Shown here: positions 1 to 10,500 of the stretch, one piece after another
Layout of the letters: every line of letters begins with the position of its first letter
Numbering within the stretch: the stretch's first letter is position 1
Made by a program: the position numbers and the translations under genes
The notes under the pieces: generated by a model
Databases searched by the model: none
The model's input: the letters and a program-made list of their open reading frames with translations, nothing else
What the model was told of the DNA's origin: nothing
Assembly (NCBI GenBank): GCA_001695595.3
Contig: MBPM02000110.1
Coordinates: forward strand, 121,663 to 185,662
Length of the DNA: 64,000 bases
From: Plasmopara viticola
Lineage: Eukaryota > Oomycota > Peronosporomycetes > Peronosporales > Peronosporaceae
Reading direction: 5' to 3'

Positions 1-758
1 GCCTTGATCCAATATGGCGCCGTCTGTTTCTGCTTGAACGCGTCCTTGGACGACCGTGCGTCGCACCACTGTTTGCCCTCCTTGTCCCGGTAACAGCCCC
101 ACGTATAGACTTTGCCACTGAGCGTCACTACGGCCGTGTGGCAGTCGCCGCCTACAATCTGAATGGCCGTGTCCCGCTGCGATCCAAAGCCTTTCACCCT
201 AGTAGGTACGTTCTCATCGCCGTCGCGGCCCAGTGCTCCATCGTCATCGCAGCCCCACGTGTAGACCTCGCCACTTGCTGTGATTGCAGCGGAGTGGAGG
301 CCACCACAGGCGACACGAACGATCTGGAGCGTGGCCAATGGACGGACGACGCGTGGGAATCTCGTCATGAGATCGCTGTCGCTTTCCACGCCGTGGCCGA
401 GCTGACCACAGTCCCCGCTGCCAAAAGTCAGCAGGTGGCCAAAGTCGGGACCAAACTTTGCATGGATCTCGCGCACGTACATCAGATACTCTTTCATGTT
501 TTGTTCCCAGCTGTCAACCTTGTTGTACGTCCATTGTGCCTTGAGAGTCGTCACAAAGGCGCGGTTAAGCGCTGCGAGCTGGCGCGCGGCTTCCTGCGCT
601 CGTGTGGTTGACGTGGCCGTCACAATCTTGCGTGCCTTTAGCACCTGGTTTGAGGCACGAGGAAACCTATCGTCCTCGCTGTTGGAGTTGGCTGGGGCAG
701 CCAGAGTTGCCTCATACTGATCCTTAGATACGCCCACGTCAACACGTCCACGCTTCAT
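1..758 (-). CDS. RCC1-repeat protein, N-terminal part (cut by window start)
   Basis: The minus frame is open from an ATG at 756-758 to the window edge, giving about 252 residues. After a roughly 120-residue leader rich in basic and polar residues, three RCC1-type blade motifs follow. Each has the family pattern of a glycine/histidine stretch and then a YTWG or LTFG strand (LLTFGSGDCGQLGHG, then VYTWGCDDDGALG, then VYTWGCYRDKEG). The third repeat carries the long insertion typical of true RCC1 proteins. RCC1 is the chromatin-bound exchange factor for the Ran GTPase, a seven-bladed propeller. The fourth to seventh blades lie outside the window, so the choice between RCC1 itself and another RCC1-repeat protein is open. 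The gene is divergent from CFAP300, with 173 bp between the two start codons. Confidence 0.8.
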   Translation of the reverse strand, partial: MKRGRVDVGVSKDQYEATLAAPANSNSEDDRFPRASNQVLKARKIVTATSTTRAQEAARQLAALNRAFVTTLKAQWTYNKVDSWEQNMKEYLMYVREIHAKFGPDFGHLLTFGSGDCGQLGHGVESDSDLMTRFPRVVRPLATLQIVRVACGGLHSAAITASGEVYTWGCDDDGALGRDGDENVPTRVKGFGSQRDTAIQIVGGDCHTAVVTLSGKVYTWGCYRDKEGKQWCDARSSKDAFKQKQTAPYWIK

Positions 759-931
759 CGTTGCGAAGGATAATCTGTCGACAACGGTAGTGGGGAGAGG
801 ACAGAATACTACGCCTTAAGTGACAAAAAAATGTGTCTATACTTTAGTGACAAAAGATTGTGTCTGTAATTTATTTTGAAAAAATACCATGAAATCGTGC
901 GACGCTTGGTAATGTCAAAGAATCCTTGAAA
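759..931. promoter_or_regulatory. Shared divergent promoter region with an imperfect direct repeat
   Basis: This 173-bp stretch separates the start codons of the RCC1-type gene (minus) and CFAP300 (plus), so it must carry both promoters. Two similar blocks lie in tandem at about 818-840 and 845-866. Each reads agtgaca, then an A-rich run, then tgtgtct. No match to a known oomycete initiator was recognised. A regulatory role for the repeat is inferred from position only. Confidence 0.4.
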
Positions 932-1828
932 ATGGATTGCAGAGATGGCGCACCGCCTACTCTTGACCCCATTACGTCGCCAAGCACTTTGTTCGAGCAT
1001 CTTCCACACGCGCTTCCAGTACTACACAACTACGAGATCCGACAAAAGTTGCTCCAATGGCATTTGAGCGACACGCTGCATTTGCACCGGTTTCTCGTGC
1101 ACCGACAATTGCCTGTCGAAGCGGATGAAGCACTAATCGCGGAGTTCTTTCAAGCCGATAATGTCCACCAGATTCTGCCGGTGCGTACACACTTGTCGAA
1201 TTGAGAACCAATGACTTGATGTCGAGCTCATCATATTGCACTGCAAAAGCTTCCTACACACCTCGGGAGCTTCACATTGAAAGAGACCCCATCTAAACCA
1301 GGCAACGCCTCTGCATTGAATGTTGAGCGATTGCACGTGAGTGTAACGAGCATGGCTTTCTTTGAAAAGCTAGAGTCAGCCGGAATTGTGGCCACGGATG
1401 GCAGTGTGCGCGGTTGTATGGACGAAGATTTTGACGGCTGCAGAGCGGGAGATCTGCTCACCGAGATGAGGGCGAATCCAGACTCGGACAATTGCGACGT
1501 GTTTTCGACCGAGGAGCAACAAGAGTTTATCTTTCAGCTCTTTTTTGCACTCGTGATTGGAGGCGGGGCCTTACGTCAAGCGGATGTACGAGTCCAAGCT
1601 TACGAAGACATGACGCGCACGCTGTATCGCGCACTCGTGTCGGTAAAGAAGAACAACGTCGATGCGTATGACACTCGAGACATTGAGATCACGTCGCGCG
1701 TGTATCGAGTAAGTGGGGACGCGCTTTTCCAAGCCTCTCCGTCGCGGTTTCATACGTGTTTTGTCATCCTAGACGCTCGGAAGCGTAGGCTCACCGTCTG
1801 GTATTGCCCCTTCCGAGCATCGTGGTAA
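932..1828 (+). CDS. CFAP300: CFAP300 (C11orf70) homologue, two exons
   Basis: Exon 1 is 932-1180 and exon 2 is 1250-1828. They are joined by a 69-bp phase-0 intron with a GTGCGT donor and an AAAAG acceptor. The product has about 275 residues, close to the usual length of this family. Recognisable family blocks are VTSMAFFEKL, a central EEQQEFIFQLFFAL segment followed by a GGAL turn, a LYRALVSVKKN segment, ITSRVYRVS, and a C-terminal strand FVILDARKRRLTVWY. CFAP300 is a cytoplasmic factor needed to assemble or transport axonemal dynein arms, and its loss in people causes ciliary immotility. The start is the first ATG, and no stop or frameshift is seen, so the gene looks functional. It implies flagellated zoospores now or until recently. 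Confidence 0.85.
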
Positions 1829-1920
1829 TTAAAAAGAGTGGATAAATTACGCGCACCGAAAATAAATTGGTTTTGATTGGTTAAATTATCTCCATCTGTC
1901 ACCACACGCTCGAATTCCTA

Positions 1921-3189
1921 ATGAAGCGCCTGCCGATCCGGCTGGGCACTCTACGGACGTCAGTGAAGCCCTCTAGTATCGTAAAAGCCTCACCACAACT
2001 TGATGAAGGTTTATTGATATGTAATGCGTCGCTCTCTCGAGTGTGCCACGTGTGCACGACGCAAGGAGCGAGATATACGTGTCCGCGCTGCAACACTCCG
2101 TATTGTAGTGTGCAGTGCTATCGTTCCCATGGGGAAGGCTGTACAGAGCAATTCTTTGAAAGCCACGTACGTAGTGAACTAACAGTTTCGTTAAATAGAG
2201 GAGGAAACGAGGACAGGAAGCAGCAACAGAACATGCAAGAGCTGCTGAAGCGAGTGCGAGTGTTTCAGGACGAGCAACAGCAGTTGGTGGACGAAGCCGA
2301 CGATACGGAAGCGCTGATGCAGAGGATGCAAGAGCTAGCTCTTCTAGACAAGTCAGGACAGCTGACTATTGATAGTTTAAGTGAAGAAGAAAAGAAAAAG
2401 TTTCTGAGCGAAGTGGCCGATGGGAGACTGAGCAAACTCGTGGAGCTTTGGGTGCCGTGGTGGCAAATGAGTGAACGCAAGTACCGAAGCGAAACATCGT
2501 TAAGACGCTGTCAATTAATACTTGAGAGTATTGCCAGCAACCACCACGTAGACGAAGCTGTGGGAGAGCCTTTAGTGTTGTATCCCGTTGGGCTCTTTAC
2601 AAACAGTGACGCGAAGGAAATGCCGCAGAGTATGAGCGCGCTACTACCTACTGGGGGGCAGCCGTCGCCACTGCTGCGGTATAATTTGGTGGAAATGCTG
2701 TCAGCGTACGCGTTAATGCTTCGCGTGTTTAACGGTGACTACACGCAAGATCTAGCAGAGGCGGCCTTCATGTTGTTGGACCTTTGTCGTGTCCTCAATG
2801 AGGACGCGCGCTACGAAACTTTGGAGCACGTTTGCTTGGCTTGTCTGGAGAAACAGTCGACAGCGGGTTTAGCTGCAAATGTGCTAGCAATCCAAGACAC
2901 AGAGCAGATCTTATGCACAGAGGTGTTTCTACTTGATGCCTTGAGCGACATGCGTACATTATTGCAGCGGTATCAGCAAGATCTAAAGAGTTGCAAAGAG
3001 ACCGATAAACAGATGAAAAGAGAGACAAAGACAGCGATGAAAAAACTCTCAGCTGTGCAGAGCAAGCTGAGGTTCTACCAAATTTGGGCCTATGTGACTC
3101 CAATCGAGGAGTTTCAAACACTAGCTGCTGATCTCGCAGTGTACAGGAAAGACCAGGACTTGTTTTGGACACAGAGAACAATACGATAA
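1921..3189 (+). CDS. ZNHIT2: Zinc-finger HIT protein, ZNHIT2-like
   Basis: A single uninterrupted frame of 422 residues, similar in length to animal ZNHIT2. Residues about 41-77 form a zf-HIT module with Cys pairs in CHVC, CPRCNTPYC, a CYRSH segment and a final Cys, the treble-clef zinc-binding pattern. A coiled stretch rich in Gln and Glu follows (residues about 97-145), then the conserved block ending in LSKLVELWVPWW, typical of ZNHIT2. The long C-terminal helical region has no named domain. ZNHIT2 works with the R2TP/HSP90 co-chaperone system in assembly of U5 snRNP and other large complexes. The gene is convergent with the PDZ-PH gene, with 271 bp between the stops. Its 3' part, from about 2464, is repeated after the N gap with about a dozen substitutions. 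Confidence 0.85.
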   Translation: MKRLPIRLGTLRTSVKPSSIVKASPQLDEGLLICNASLSRVCHVCTTQGARYTCPRCNTPYCSVQCYRSHGEGCTEQFFESHVRSELTVSLNRGGNEDRKQQQNMQELLKRVRVFQDEQQQLVDEADDTEALMQRMQELALLDKSGQLTIDSLSEEEKKKFLSEVADGRLSKLVELWVPWWQMSERKYRSETSLRRCQLILESIASNHHVDEAVGEPLVLYPVGLFTNSDAKEMPQSMSALLPTGGQPSPLLRYNLVEMLSAYALMLRVFNGDYTQDLAEAAFMLLDLCRVLNEDARYETLEHVCLACLEKQSTAGLAANVLAIQDTEQILCTEVFLLDALSDMRTLLQRYQQDLKSCKETDKQMKRETKTAMKKLSAVQSKLRFYQIWAYVTPIEEFQTLAADLAVYRKDQDLFWTQRTIR

Positions 3190-3460
3190 GCTTCTCATGG
3201 AATTTGCTTCATCCCGACTTCAATTCATTTGCAATTCTTTGCCCTACATGTTGTACGCACAGCACGATCTTGTGCCTTCAGTTTCATTCGCTGCATCGCG
3301 ATACGTTCATCGTAGCCACTCCACTGTTTCCTATAATTTCCTGCGTTATACTACCACTTCATAAAGTATCTTCCACGCAGAGCGTCTTCACCGCTGCACC
3401 TCGTTGGTTAAAACACAAACGCCTCGTGTTTCTCAAGTCAAATAAACAGCCTCGTGTCTC

Positions 3461-5221
3461 TCAAGCCGCGGGCGTTGAAGATCCCACTTGCAAAGCCATC
3501 AATGCCGACGTCCACTTGTTAAACTCTCGCGTCGACGTTGCTGTGAGAATGAGCTTCTTACCAGCCTGACTAAACTCGGGCGTCGTGATGCTGATTGAGA
3601 GGTTGCGTGGGTCCGAAATGTCAATTTTAGCATCGGCTAGCGAAATGGTGCTGCTCTTTGCGCCAACTTGATGAATCAAGCTCTCCTTTTTGTAGCCTGT
3701 GAGACGATTGCCGCGCAGCACGAAATACCGCTTCTTGGAGACAAGAAAGCGCCTGCTGCTTGCCACCTTGAGCATCCCTTGTGTGCACGTAAAAGGCAAA
3801 ATAGCACGCACCCAAATGACAGGTCCAATAAAGTTATCAATCAAGACGTAGTCAGTCTTGCTTGTGGAAATCGTGAGCTCTTGGTACTTGGACCGCGAGC
3901 TCACAGTGACAATCTGGGAGCACATAATCTCGTCCTCTAATAAATTCGTGTCTTTATTGACAAACAAAAGCCGTTCGTGGTTCGTGAGCAAGAGATGGAA
4001 CCGTTTCTTGCGCTTGAGCGACACGGGGCCGGCCAGTAAAATGCACTCTCGAGTCTTGAGTAGATTATCCCACAGCCGCATGAACGGAGATCGCACGAGG
4101 GCCACGAGGGCATTGTTATTCTTTCGCTTGATAGCACAACACACGTCTGGTCGCATCGCAAGCACCATATCCTTCAACAGATCCACTTCTTTTTGGGTCA
4201 ACGCGCCGTCCGTGCCCAATCCGTCGCAAAACTCGAGCATCTCTTCCACCAGCATATTCTCGCCGTCAACGCCACTCATCATGGACGCCGCCGAGCCACG
4301 ACGTGATCCAAAACTGTCGACGTTGCTCAATCGAGGCGACGGTGCGACCGTCGATGCGAACGAAAAGCGGTTCGTCATGGCATTCACGGCTCGCCCCGGC
4401 GTTGGGGGCATGCTCTTTGATCGCGCAAAGACGACGACCATGGGCCGAGTACTGCGACTGAGTAAGCTAATCGCACGGTTATACTCGAGGCCATTGATCA
4501 CGTCGCCGTCGACGGCATGCACGACGTCCGAGATGCGGACGCCATGCGCTTCAGCGTAGCCTACAATGTTGGGGTGGGCCATGGGCAAGTCCTTGACCAC
4601 GACATTCACATCGTCGGTCGTGACCGTCATGTTGAGACTCGCGCCTCGAAATTCAACTGCAAACAACCCGTCGCGGCGAAACGGACGAAAGAATTGGATA
4701 CACAAGGGCCGCGTGAGCGACTGGAGCATCTGGACGACATTGTCGTAGCTGCGCCCGACAGTCCTTGCGCCATTGACCTTGTAAATGACGTCGTTGGGCT
4801 GAATTTGTCCACTGGCTTCGGCCTCGCCGAGGGCACCGTTCGGTTGGCGTTTAAAGTGATTGACAATCACACTTTCATTCACTTCCCGGATCGTCATGCC
4901 TAGCGACCGGTCTTGAAACACAACCTCAAACACCTCGCTCGTCTTCATGGGCGCCAGCGCTTCGGTTTTCGGCGAGAGACAGAGACATAACGAGTCTTTC
5001 ATCGTGCTCAACACGTCTTTCGTAATGTGCACGAGACTCGAGTTGGCCGTATCAATGAGGTCGACCCACGCCTCGTCCGACACGCCAAACTGCGCCCGGA
5101 GCTGCGTTTCAATGAGGCTTTCAAAGACCTGATCCGGTACGTTCGCGTCCCACGAAATCGTGCGCACTGAGCCGTCGTCCAAGTCGATGACGCGGATGCT
5201 ACACGACTCGACGTGGTCCAT
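3461..5221 (-). CDS. PDZ-PDZ-PH-PH adaptor protein
   Basis: The product has 586 residues. The ATG at 5219-5221 is taken as the start because the open frame upstream of it has no other ATG. Two PDZ-like domains lie at about 98-181 (FEVVFQDRSLGMTI to PLCIQFFRP) and 186-267 (FAVEFRGASLNMTV to PMVVVFARS). A serine-rich linker and an acidic helical segment follow. The C-terminal third reads as two PH-like folds, about 385-475 and 476-578, the second with the typical KKRYFVLRGNRLTGYK strand and a final FNKWTSALMAL helix. PH domains commonly bind phosphoinositides and PDZ domains bind C-terminal peptides, so a membrane-docking scaffold is likely. No catalytic domain is visible. Proteins of this layout are common in oomycetes and have no standard name. 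Confidence 0.8.
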   Translation of the reverse strand: MDHVESCSIRVIDLDDGSVRTISWDANVPDQVFESLIETQLRAQFGVSDEAWVDLIDTANSSLVHITKDVLSTMKDSLCLCLSPKTEALAPMKTSEVFEVVFQDRSLGMTIREVNESVIVNHFKRQPNGALGEAEASGQIQPNDVIYKVNGARTVGRSYDNVVQMLQSLTRPLCIQFFRPFRRDGLFAVEFRGASLNMTVTTDDVNVVVKDLPMAHPNIVGYAEAHGVRISDVVHAVDGDVINGLEYNRAISLLSRSTRPMVVVFARSKSMPPTPGRAVNAMTNRFSFASTVAPSPRLSNVDSFGSRRGSAASMMSGVDGENMLVEEMLEFCDGLGTDGALTQKEVDLLKDMVLAMRPDVCCAIKRKNNNALVALVRSPFMRLWDNLLKTRECILLAGPVSLKRKKRFHLLLTNHERLLFVNKDTNLLEDEIMCSQIVTVSSRSKYQELTISTSKTDYVLIDNFIGPVIWVRAILPFTCTQGMLKVASSRRFLVSKKRYFVLRGNRLTGYKKESLIHQVGAKSSTISLADAKIDISDPRNLSISITTPEFSQAGKKLILTATSTREFNKWTSALMALQVGSSTPAA

Positions 5222-6891
5222 GGGGTCTGCTCTAACGCAAGCGGATTGCCGTGTGAGCGAGAGAGGAGGAGGAGGGTGAGAGGGAATCACAACAGCCGGT
5301 GTCAAAAATCGGCCTCGTCGCTGAGCACAACCGCGGCTTTTCCATACACAATATCCTCTTGGTGTAAACTGGTCTTAAATGTTAAGATTTAAAATAGCTG
5401 CTTTTTTTGAAAAAACACACAGATTTGACGCGACGGTTTTGTCGCCGTCCCACTTTTTCTTTGCAAAAATCCAAGCCAAATTTTTTGCAAATCGCCCTTA
5501 CTCACGTTCGTAATATGGAAAATAACCTAAAATAGCAGTGGTTGCCGTATAGCACTTTTAGTCGTTACTAATTAGTTAAGCAACGGCCGTGAGTGTTGCG
5601 GAAGTTTGCAGATGAAGCTTTCAAATAGCATTTAAAGCTCCATTAGAGCATAAAAGGCTTATAATATAGCGTTAAAAGTTCACGGCAAGTCCTGCACGGC
5701 GTTAAGCAGTACATCGGTGGTTTGATTTGCCGCATGGCACAAGCGATACAATGAGCAACTGTGCCTACGTGTTGACAAATTATACGCGCTGACTGAACTG
5801 TAGTATACCTTACACGTAACGTTTCGAAACGCTACACCACCCATCGGTGACGGTACTTGCGCATGTGCCGTTAGCGACCCATTGTCGTCTTGCCGAGACA
5901 TGGAAGATCCAGCGTTTCGTTGGTCGTCAGGCGGTACGGGGCATGTGTAAGCTTATTATATCTGAGTCATTCGCACTTGCAGACGCGAGCTGATGCTTTA
6001 GCAGCATTTCCACTGTCGTTTATAACATGTTTGGATTTTTTTTTGCTTCCTTCCGTGAATTGTTGCTGCTTATCTGATGGCAAGTAATTGATCTCGACCT
6101 CCCATACGGCATTAATTATGCAGTCAGCATTTTGCGCTCTCGAAGCAAAGCTAACATGAGTGTATAGATTTTGTCGTCTTAAAATATTAATGTCAAGCGC
6201 AGTTAACGTAAAGCGAGTCAGCTGTGCGTACAATTAAAAAAAATACCTATCATATTTTCTAGCATCGAGATCAGTGCTATATTTTTTACGTAAGCTAAAA
6301 GTACTTTGGTAATGTACAGCACATTCGTGTTGCTGATACGCAGTTTCATTCGTGTTACTGACACGGAACAGTATAAAGTCATGGGGCTTGTTGGATCAAG
6401 CCGAAACAATCGTCGCAGCGGAAACCGCGGCTGTGGTGCAACGACCCGTGTATCAGTGGAAGTGATAGGAAGTGTTCTCCACCCAATGCGCGTCCTGATA
6501 CCCGCGCAAAAATTCTTGGCGCACTTTTTTTCTGCGCATTTCTATCAATCGTTTATGTTAGGATTTCACAACTCGTCAGGAATCACGCCGTTTACTAGCT
6601 GACCATGACCCAATCAATAACCCAATAAAAGAAGTGCGAGACGTTTATTAAACTTTTGCATCCGCCTGCCTGCATAATCTGCTGGCTGCCTAAAAGAAGT
6701 GTGCACCAATCCGTGCTGGAAGTACACAATTGTTAACAGTCGTACTCTGAGCCTTGAGCACGGACAGGAGCGCAGGTAATTGGCCGATCCAGGCGCTGAC
6801 CACGTTACCGAAAATGCATTTTAAGCGCGCTTGGCTGCCGCGATGCATAACAGGACCCTCTCTATGCTGGTCTACGTTAATATATGTATAA
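5222..6891. other. Intergenic, no gene recognised (copy A)
   Basis: About 1.7 kb upstream of the PDZ-PH gene. It has several A/T runs and only short open frames without family resemblance. The promoter of the PDZ-PH gene must lie near 5222-5500. Nothing else is supported. Confidence 0.5.
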
Positions 6892-7420
6892 GTAGTGGAA
6901 AGTGTACCTGAAAGCATCATCGCAGGATTCACGCGATTAACTGCACGGGCGAATTGTGTATCAGTGGATCAAGTGCTCGTACGTGCAACATTAGGGATGT
7001 GCAAACACTTCGAGGGCATAACGATGTAATATTTGATGTGAACTTCAATGCCTCTGGTTCAAATCGACACAGCATCAGCAGATGGCAAGTCGCGCATTTA
7101 TAACACTATGACGGGTGCATGTCAAGCCATTCTGATCGGTCGCGACGCGGAAGTCTCTATACTTTGCTATAACCACCAAAGCTTTAAAGTCCTCACTGCT
7201 TGTAGTGACAAAATAGCACGATTGTGGGAGGTGGAAACGGATGATTGTTTGCAGTCAGTCGCTGGATGTCCACACAGACGAGATTTTCGGATGTGCATTC
7301 AATTACGAAGGCGAGACATTACTGGATTCTCGCAGTTAGTTTTAGAACGAACTAGAGTCCGAATTGCTCTGTGCTCACAGGATCAAAGGACAACACGTGT
7401 CGGATCTGAGTGTTAGAAAT
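6892..7420 (+). pseudogene. DAW1: DAW1/ODA16 WD40 pseudogene (copy A)
   Basis: Across three reading-frame segments this stretch reads as the last WD40 blades of DAW1 (ODA16, WDR69), the adaptor that carries outer-arm dynein into flagella. Diagnostic pieces are INCTGELCISGSS, TLRGHNDVIFDVNFNASG, then in a second frame TASADGKSRIYNTMTGAC and TACSDKIARLWEVETDDC, then in a third frame HTDEIFGCAFNYEGETLL. A frameshift lies near 7065 and a second near 7260. A stop interrupts the first part near 6910. A few residues are missing between NIRDV and QTLRGHND, and several blade Trp/Asp positions are changed. No start codon or upstream blades are found in the 1.6 kb before it. The second copy after the gap has the same frameshifts, which argues against sequencing error. 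Confidence 0.85.
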
Positions 7421-9871
7421 TTTGCTCTTTAATAAGAAAACTTCTCTGCGATCTGGTAAAAAAAAACAATTGAACGAAGTTTACTTCAAAGACAAAATTT
7501 GAAATCGCGGTTTAAAGCGCTTGCCTGCATTGGTTGGGTCACTGTCACGGCGTCTTCACAATGACTGACCCAAGCGATGATGCATCCTTTTTCTGGTGGC
7601 TTTTTCAGCAAACCATCGTATAGGTAAAAATGATTTGCATAGAAACTCACTCGATAAACAGAACAAGAAATCGTAGCGTAAAACCCACTTGGTTCGATTA
7701 TAGAAAAGCGATAATTTAGTGGAAGAGAGACTAAGTATAGAGATTAAGATTGCTATGCTAATTTCATATTTTACATTGAATGTTAATCATTGAAATCACA
7801 CATAATATAACTTAAATTTAACTAGAACGATAATATCTTATATAATACAATAGACTACATCCAACCATATTAATGCTTAGTATCACGATTTGTCAAAGTC
7901 CAACTCTTCGTTTTTTAATGGTCCACTTCTCGCGTGGCATTTACATAAATAGCTTGGCTTTCATTGAGCCATTGTTCTGGCGCAACCTGCGTGGTTTAGC
8001 ACCATGTTAAGTACCGAGTGAGGAACAAGGGTAATTTGCATCCGGTCTTGACTTCCAGGCCGATTAAAACGTATGTAATTCTATGAATATTGGTCAAATT
8101 AATTGTATCTTGTTAAAAGTACTTTTCTGTGAAAAAAGGTGTTTTCTGTGCTTCTAAATTTGGTATGTGTTAAGAAGTACAAGTACATTTTCGATTAAAA
8201 ATCAATTTAAAGAGTGCGAGGAGTCATAACACAACTACATTAGACAAAAATGTTTACGTCTGTAAGCTTCCGCTGCAATTCATTCACCTGGCGTGGGTAT
8301 TGACTCAATACCACCACACTTTAACGTGCGGCCAACAAATCACTAAATTGTTTACAGAGCACCCTTCGCTTCTGGTCTTTGAGCGCGACAGCCATCGAGG
8401 ACTTTTACGAAGTTGACCCAAAGGTGTCCGCAAGTTCTGAACAAAAAAGCTCCGCCATTGAAATGCTCACGCGTCAGCGCCTTTTCTTGGCGTTTAACTC
8501 CATATAGATGCACCTGGTCTTTGAGTCAAGGAGTCAATAATGAGTCTACTTCTTCCGCAGCCTCATGCCTACTTCACGAGAATTAGCAGCTCTCACACAT
8601 CCGAGTGTACACATTCAAACATTGCTCCCGGAATTATCCCTTGAAGTCAAGCCGTGGCTGTTTTGGTGTGATTCCAAACCCTTCAGCCTCGTTGAAAATT
8701 TCTGGACTCCTTTGTTGAAGTGACTCATCCGCTTTGTAGACTGATCGGCCGCCACAATTGCACAGCTTTATCAAAATCAGCCTTTTAAGAAGCACTTTGA
8801 TATACATGACGCTGCTATTTTCCGCCGTGAGACTTCCCGTACTCTCTTGAAAGGCATTGGTAAAGGATTTAAAGCGATACTAAGGCATTTCAGAGCTCAT
8901 TTATAGCTGAACCTCTGAGAATCATAGACGTTCTACATGATTGCCGCTCGTGGCGACATCGTCTTGGTACGAGAAATATATAAGGTAATTCTTGCATTTC
9001 GAGGACCGTGGAAAAAACGCCAAAGCGGTCCACAAATTTGAATATTTTTCAATAAACCTTTGGGCTAACAGTAAAATGTTGAGGTGGTGTTTGTAAGAAT
9101 GAGCATGTAGAGACACATGTGCTTCTGAGAGCTAGCGGAATTCTTGAGCTTTAAATCTCATTTCTATAAAAAGCGTAAGTACATTAGTACGGGGACCCGA
9201 GTAAGATATTTCATTTAACATCAGTATTAACCAGCACTGCTGGGGACCGAACCGCAAGGCTGTGATTCGGTTAATTGTTATGATATTATAGTTACATTTC
9301 TGGGAACGATGATGTCGAAAGAGGCCCGCACCTAACAGCTTCGATTCGGCAAACGCTTTACCAATCATAAGAACTCGCATGCTAAAGCCAAGAGCAGATC
9401 ATTCATTGCTTATGCTTTCGATGAAAGGAATTAAGTGTGTGCTCAAAGACACACTGCGCAGTATGTGCGCTGAGGCACGACCGACAAGTTATCCATTGAT
9501 TGCGGCACACCGAAGCCATATGCCCGAGCTGCTACCAGCTTACAATGAGCCAAAGACACAGTCGAGTATTACGAACTCTTCCAATCCGTCGGTACTGGCA
9601 TAATCTGCAAAATAGCCGCCGTGCAAGCTGAGGATTCCACTTTCTGGATGATTTCACAGCTTGTACGTCCATTAGTAAACGGGGCTGTCTAACAGCCTCC
9701 GAGACTGTTAGCTGAAGGGTCGCGTGCCTTCAGAGTTTCTTCCTATTTTCGGTTTCCGTCTTTCAAAGCAAGGACCCGGGCTGAATCAATTGAATTCTAT
9801 CGTGAAGCAGTTTGTCTTCCCATCTTTGCGATGCCGCTATGAGCGCTATCCATTCTTTTATGGCACCTTTA
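7421..9871. other. Gene-poor, AT-rich intergenic tract (copy A)
   Basis: About 2.5 kb with scattered stops in all frames. It may contain older remains of the retroelement recognised just to its right, but no integrase, LTR pair or other motif could be identified. The open frame at 9379-9603 (plus) resembles nothing recognised. Confidence 0.4.
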
Positions 9872-10500
9872 CTAGCGATGGGAAAACGTAAAAGAGGTTG
9901 CAGATTGGTATATTTCTTGTATTTTGACGAGTTTGTTTGTCAAAAAGCATTTTTGTCGTGCTAGTAAGGGCCAATTATAGACTAATCTGCGCGACAACGC
10001 ATCGGCAATCAAATTAGCTTGCCAAATTTCAATCTGCTCAAAACTTATATTACACAAGGAATGAAAACTATCTAGATTTTTGATGAAACAAGTGAGACTG
10101 TCGTTTGTCATTTGAACGCATCATTCGTTTCGAGTATAAAAGATCACGGTCCAAAAATGCACCCGACTTTTTACTAATTAATACTTCATGGCAAGTAATC
10201 TTCGTCATGATCGGATTAGCTTTGTTCGGCAACTTTAAGAGCTAGCAATACCATATACAACTAATTGGCCAGGCCTGATTGTATTTCACAAGATCGTTGC
10301 TTAGGACAAGCTACGAGAATTTTATTTCGGTGATTACGAGGATCTCTTTGCTGTTTCAAAGATACCGATGGGTCAATATTTCTTCTTCCATGCAAATGCA
10401 TTTGTTGGTATTGGCGTAGAGCTCTTTGCATTGAAAACTTTCCTTAGGTGGCCTAAATGGGCCTCCAGTGCCGTCTATATTCCCTTGAATTAGCTAGTAA
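9872..10500 (-). mobile_element. Ty3/gypsy retrotransposon relic (copy A)
   Basis: On the minus strand, about 9960-10050 reads NLIADALSRRLVYN. This matches the conserved ADALSRR motif at the end of the RNase H region of Ty3/gypsy polyproteins. Further upstream in the same direction, near 10400-10470, a fragment reads LEAHLGHLRKVFNAK, like the segment following the reverse-transcriptase YxDD loop. The order and orientation agree with one element, but frames are broken, the distance is shorter than in an intact element, and no LTRs were found. Confidence 0.65.

Noticed and set aside
138..611. 157-codon plus-strand open frame
   Set aside because: It lies antisense to the RCC1-repeat coding frame, which shows clear blade motifs; the plus frame has none.
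3858..4559. 233-codon plus-strand open frame
   Set aside because: Antisense shadow of the PDZ-PH gene.
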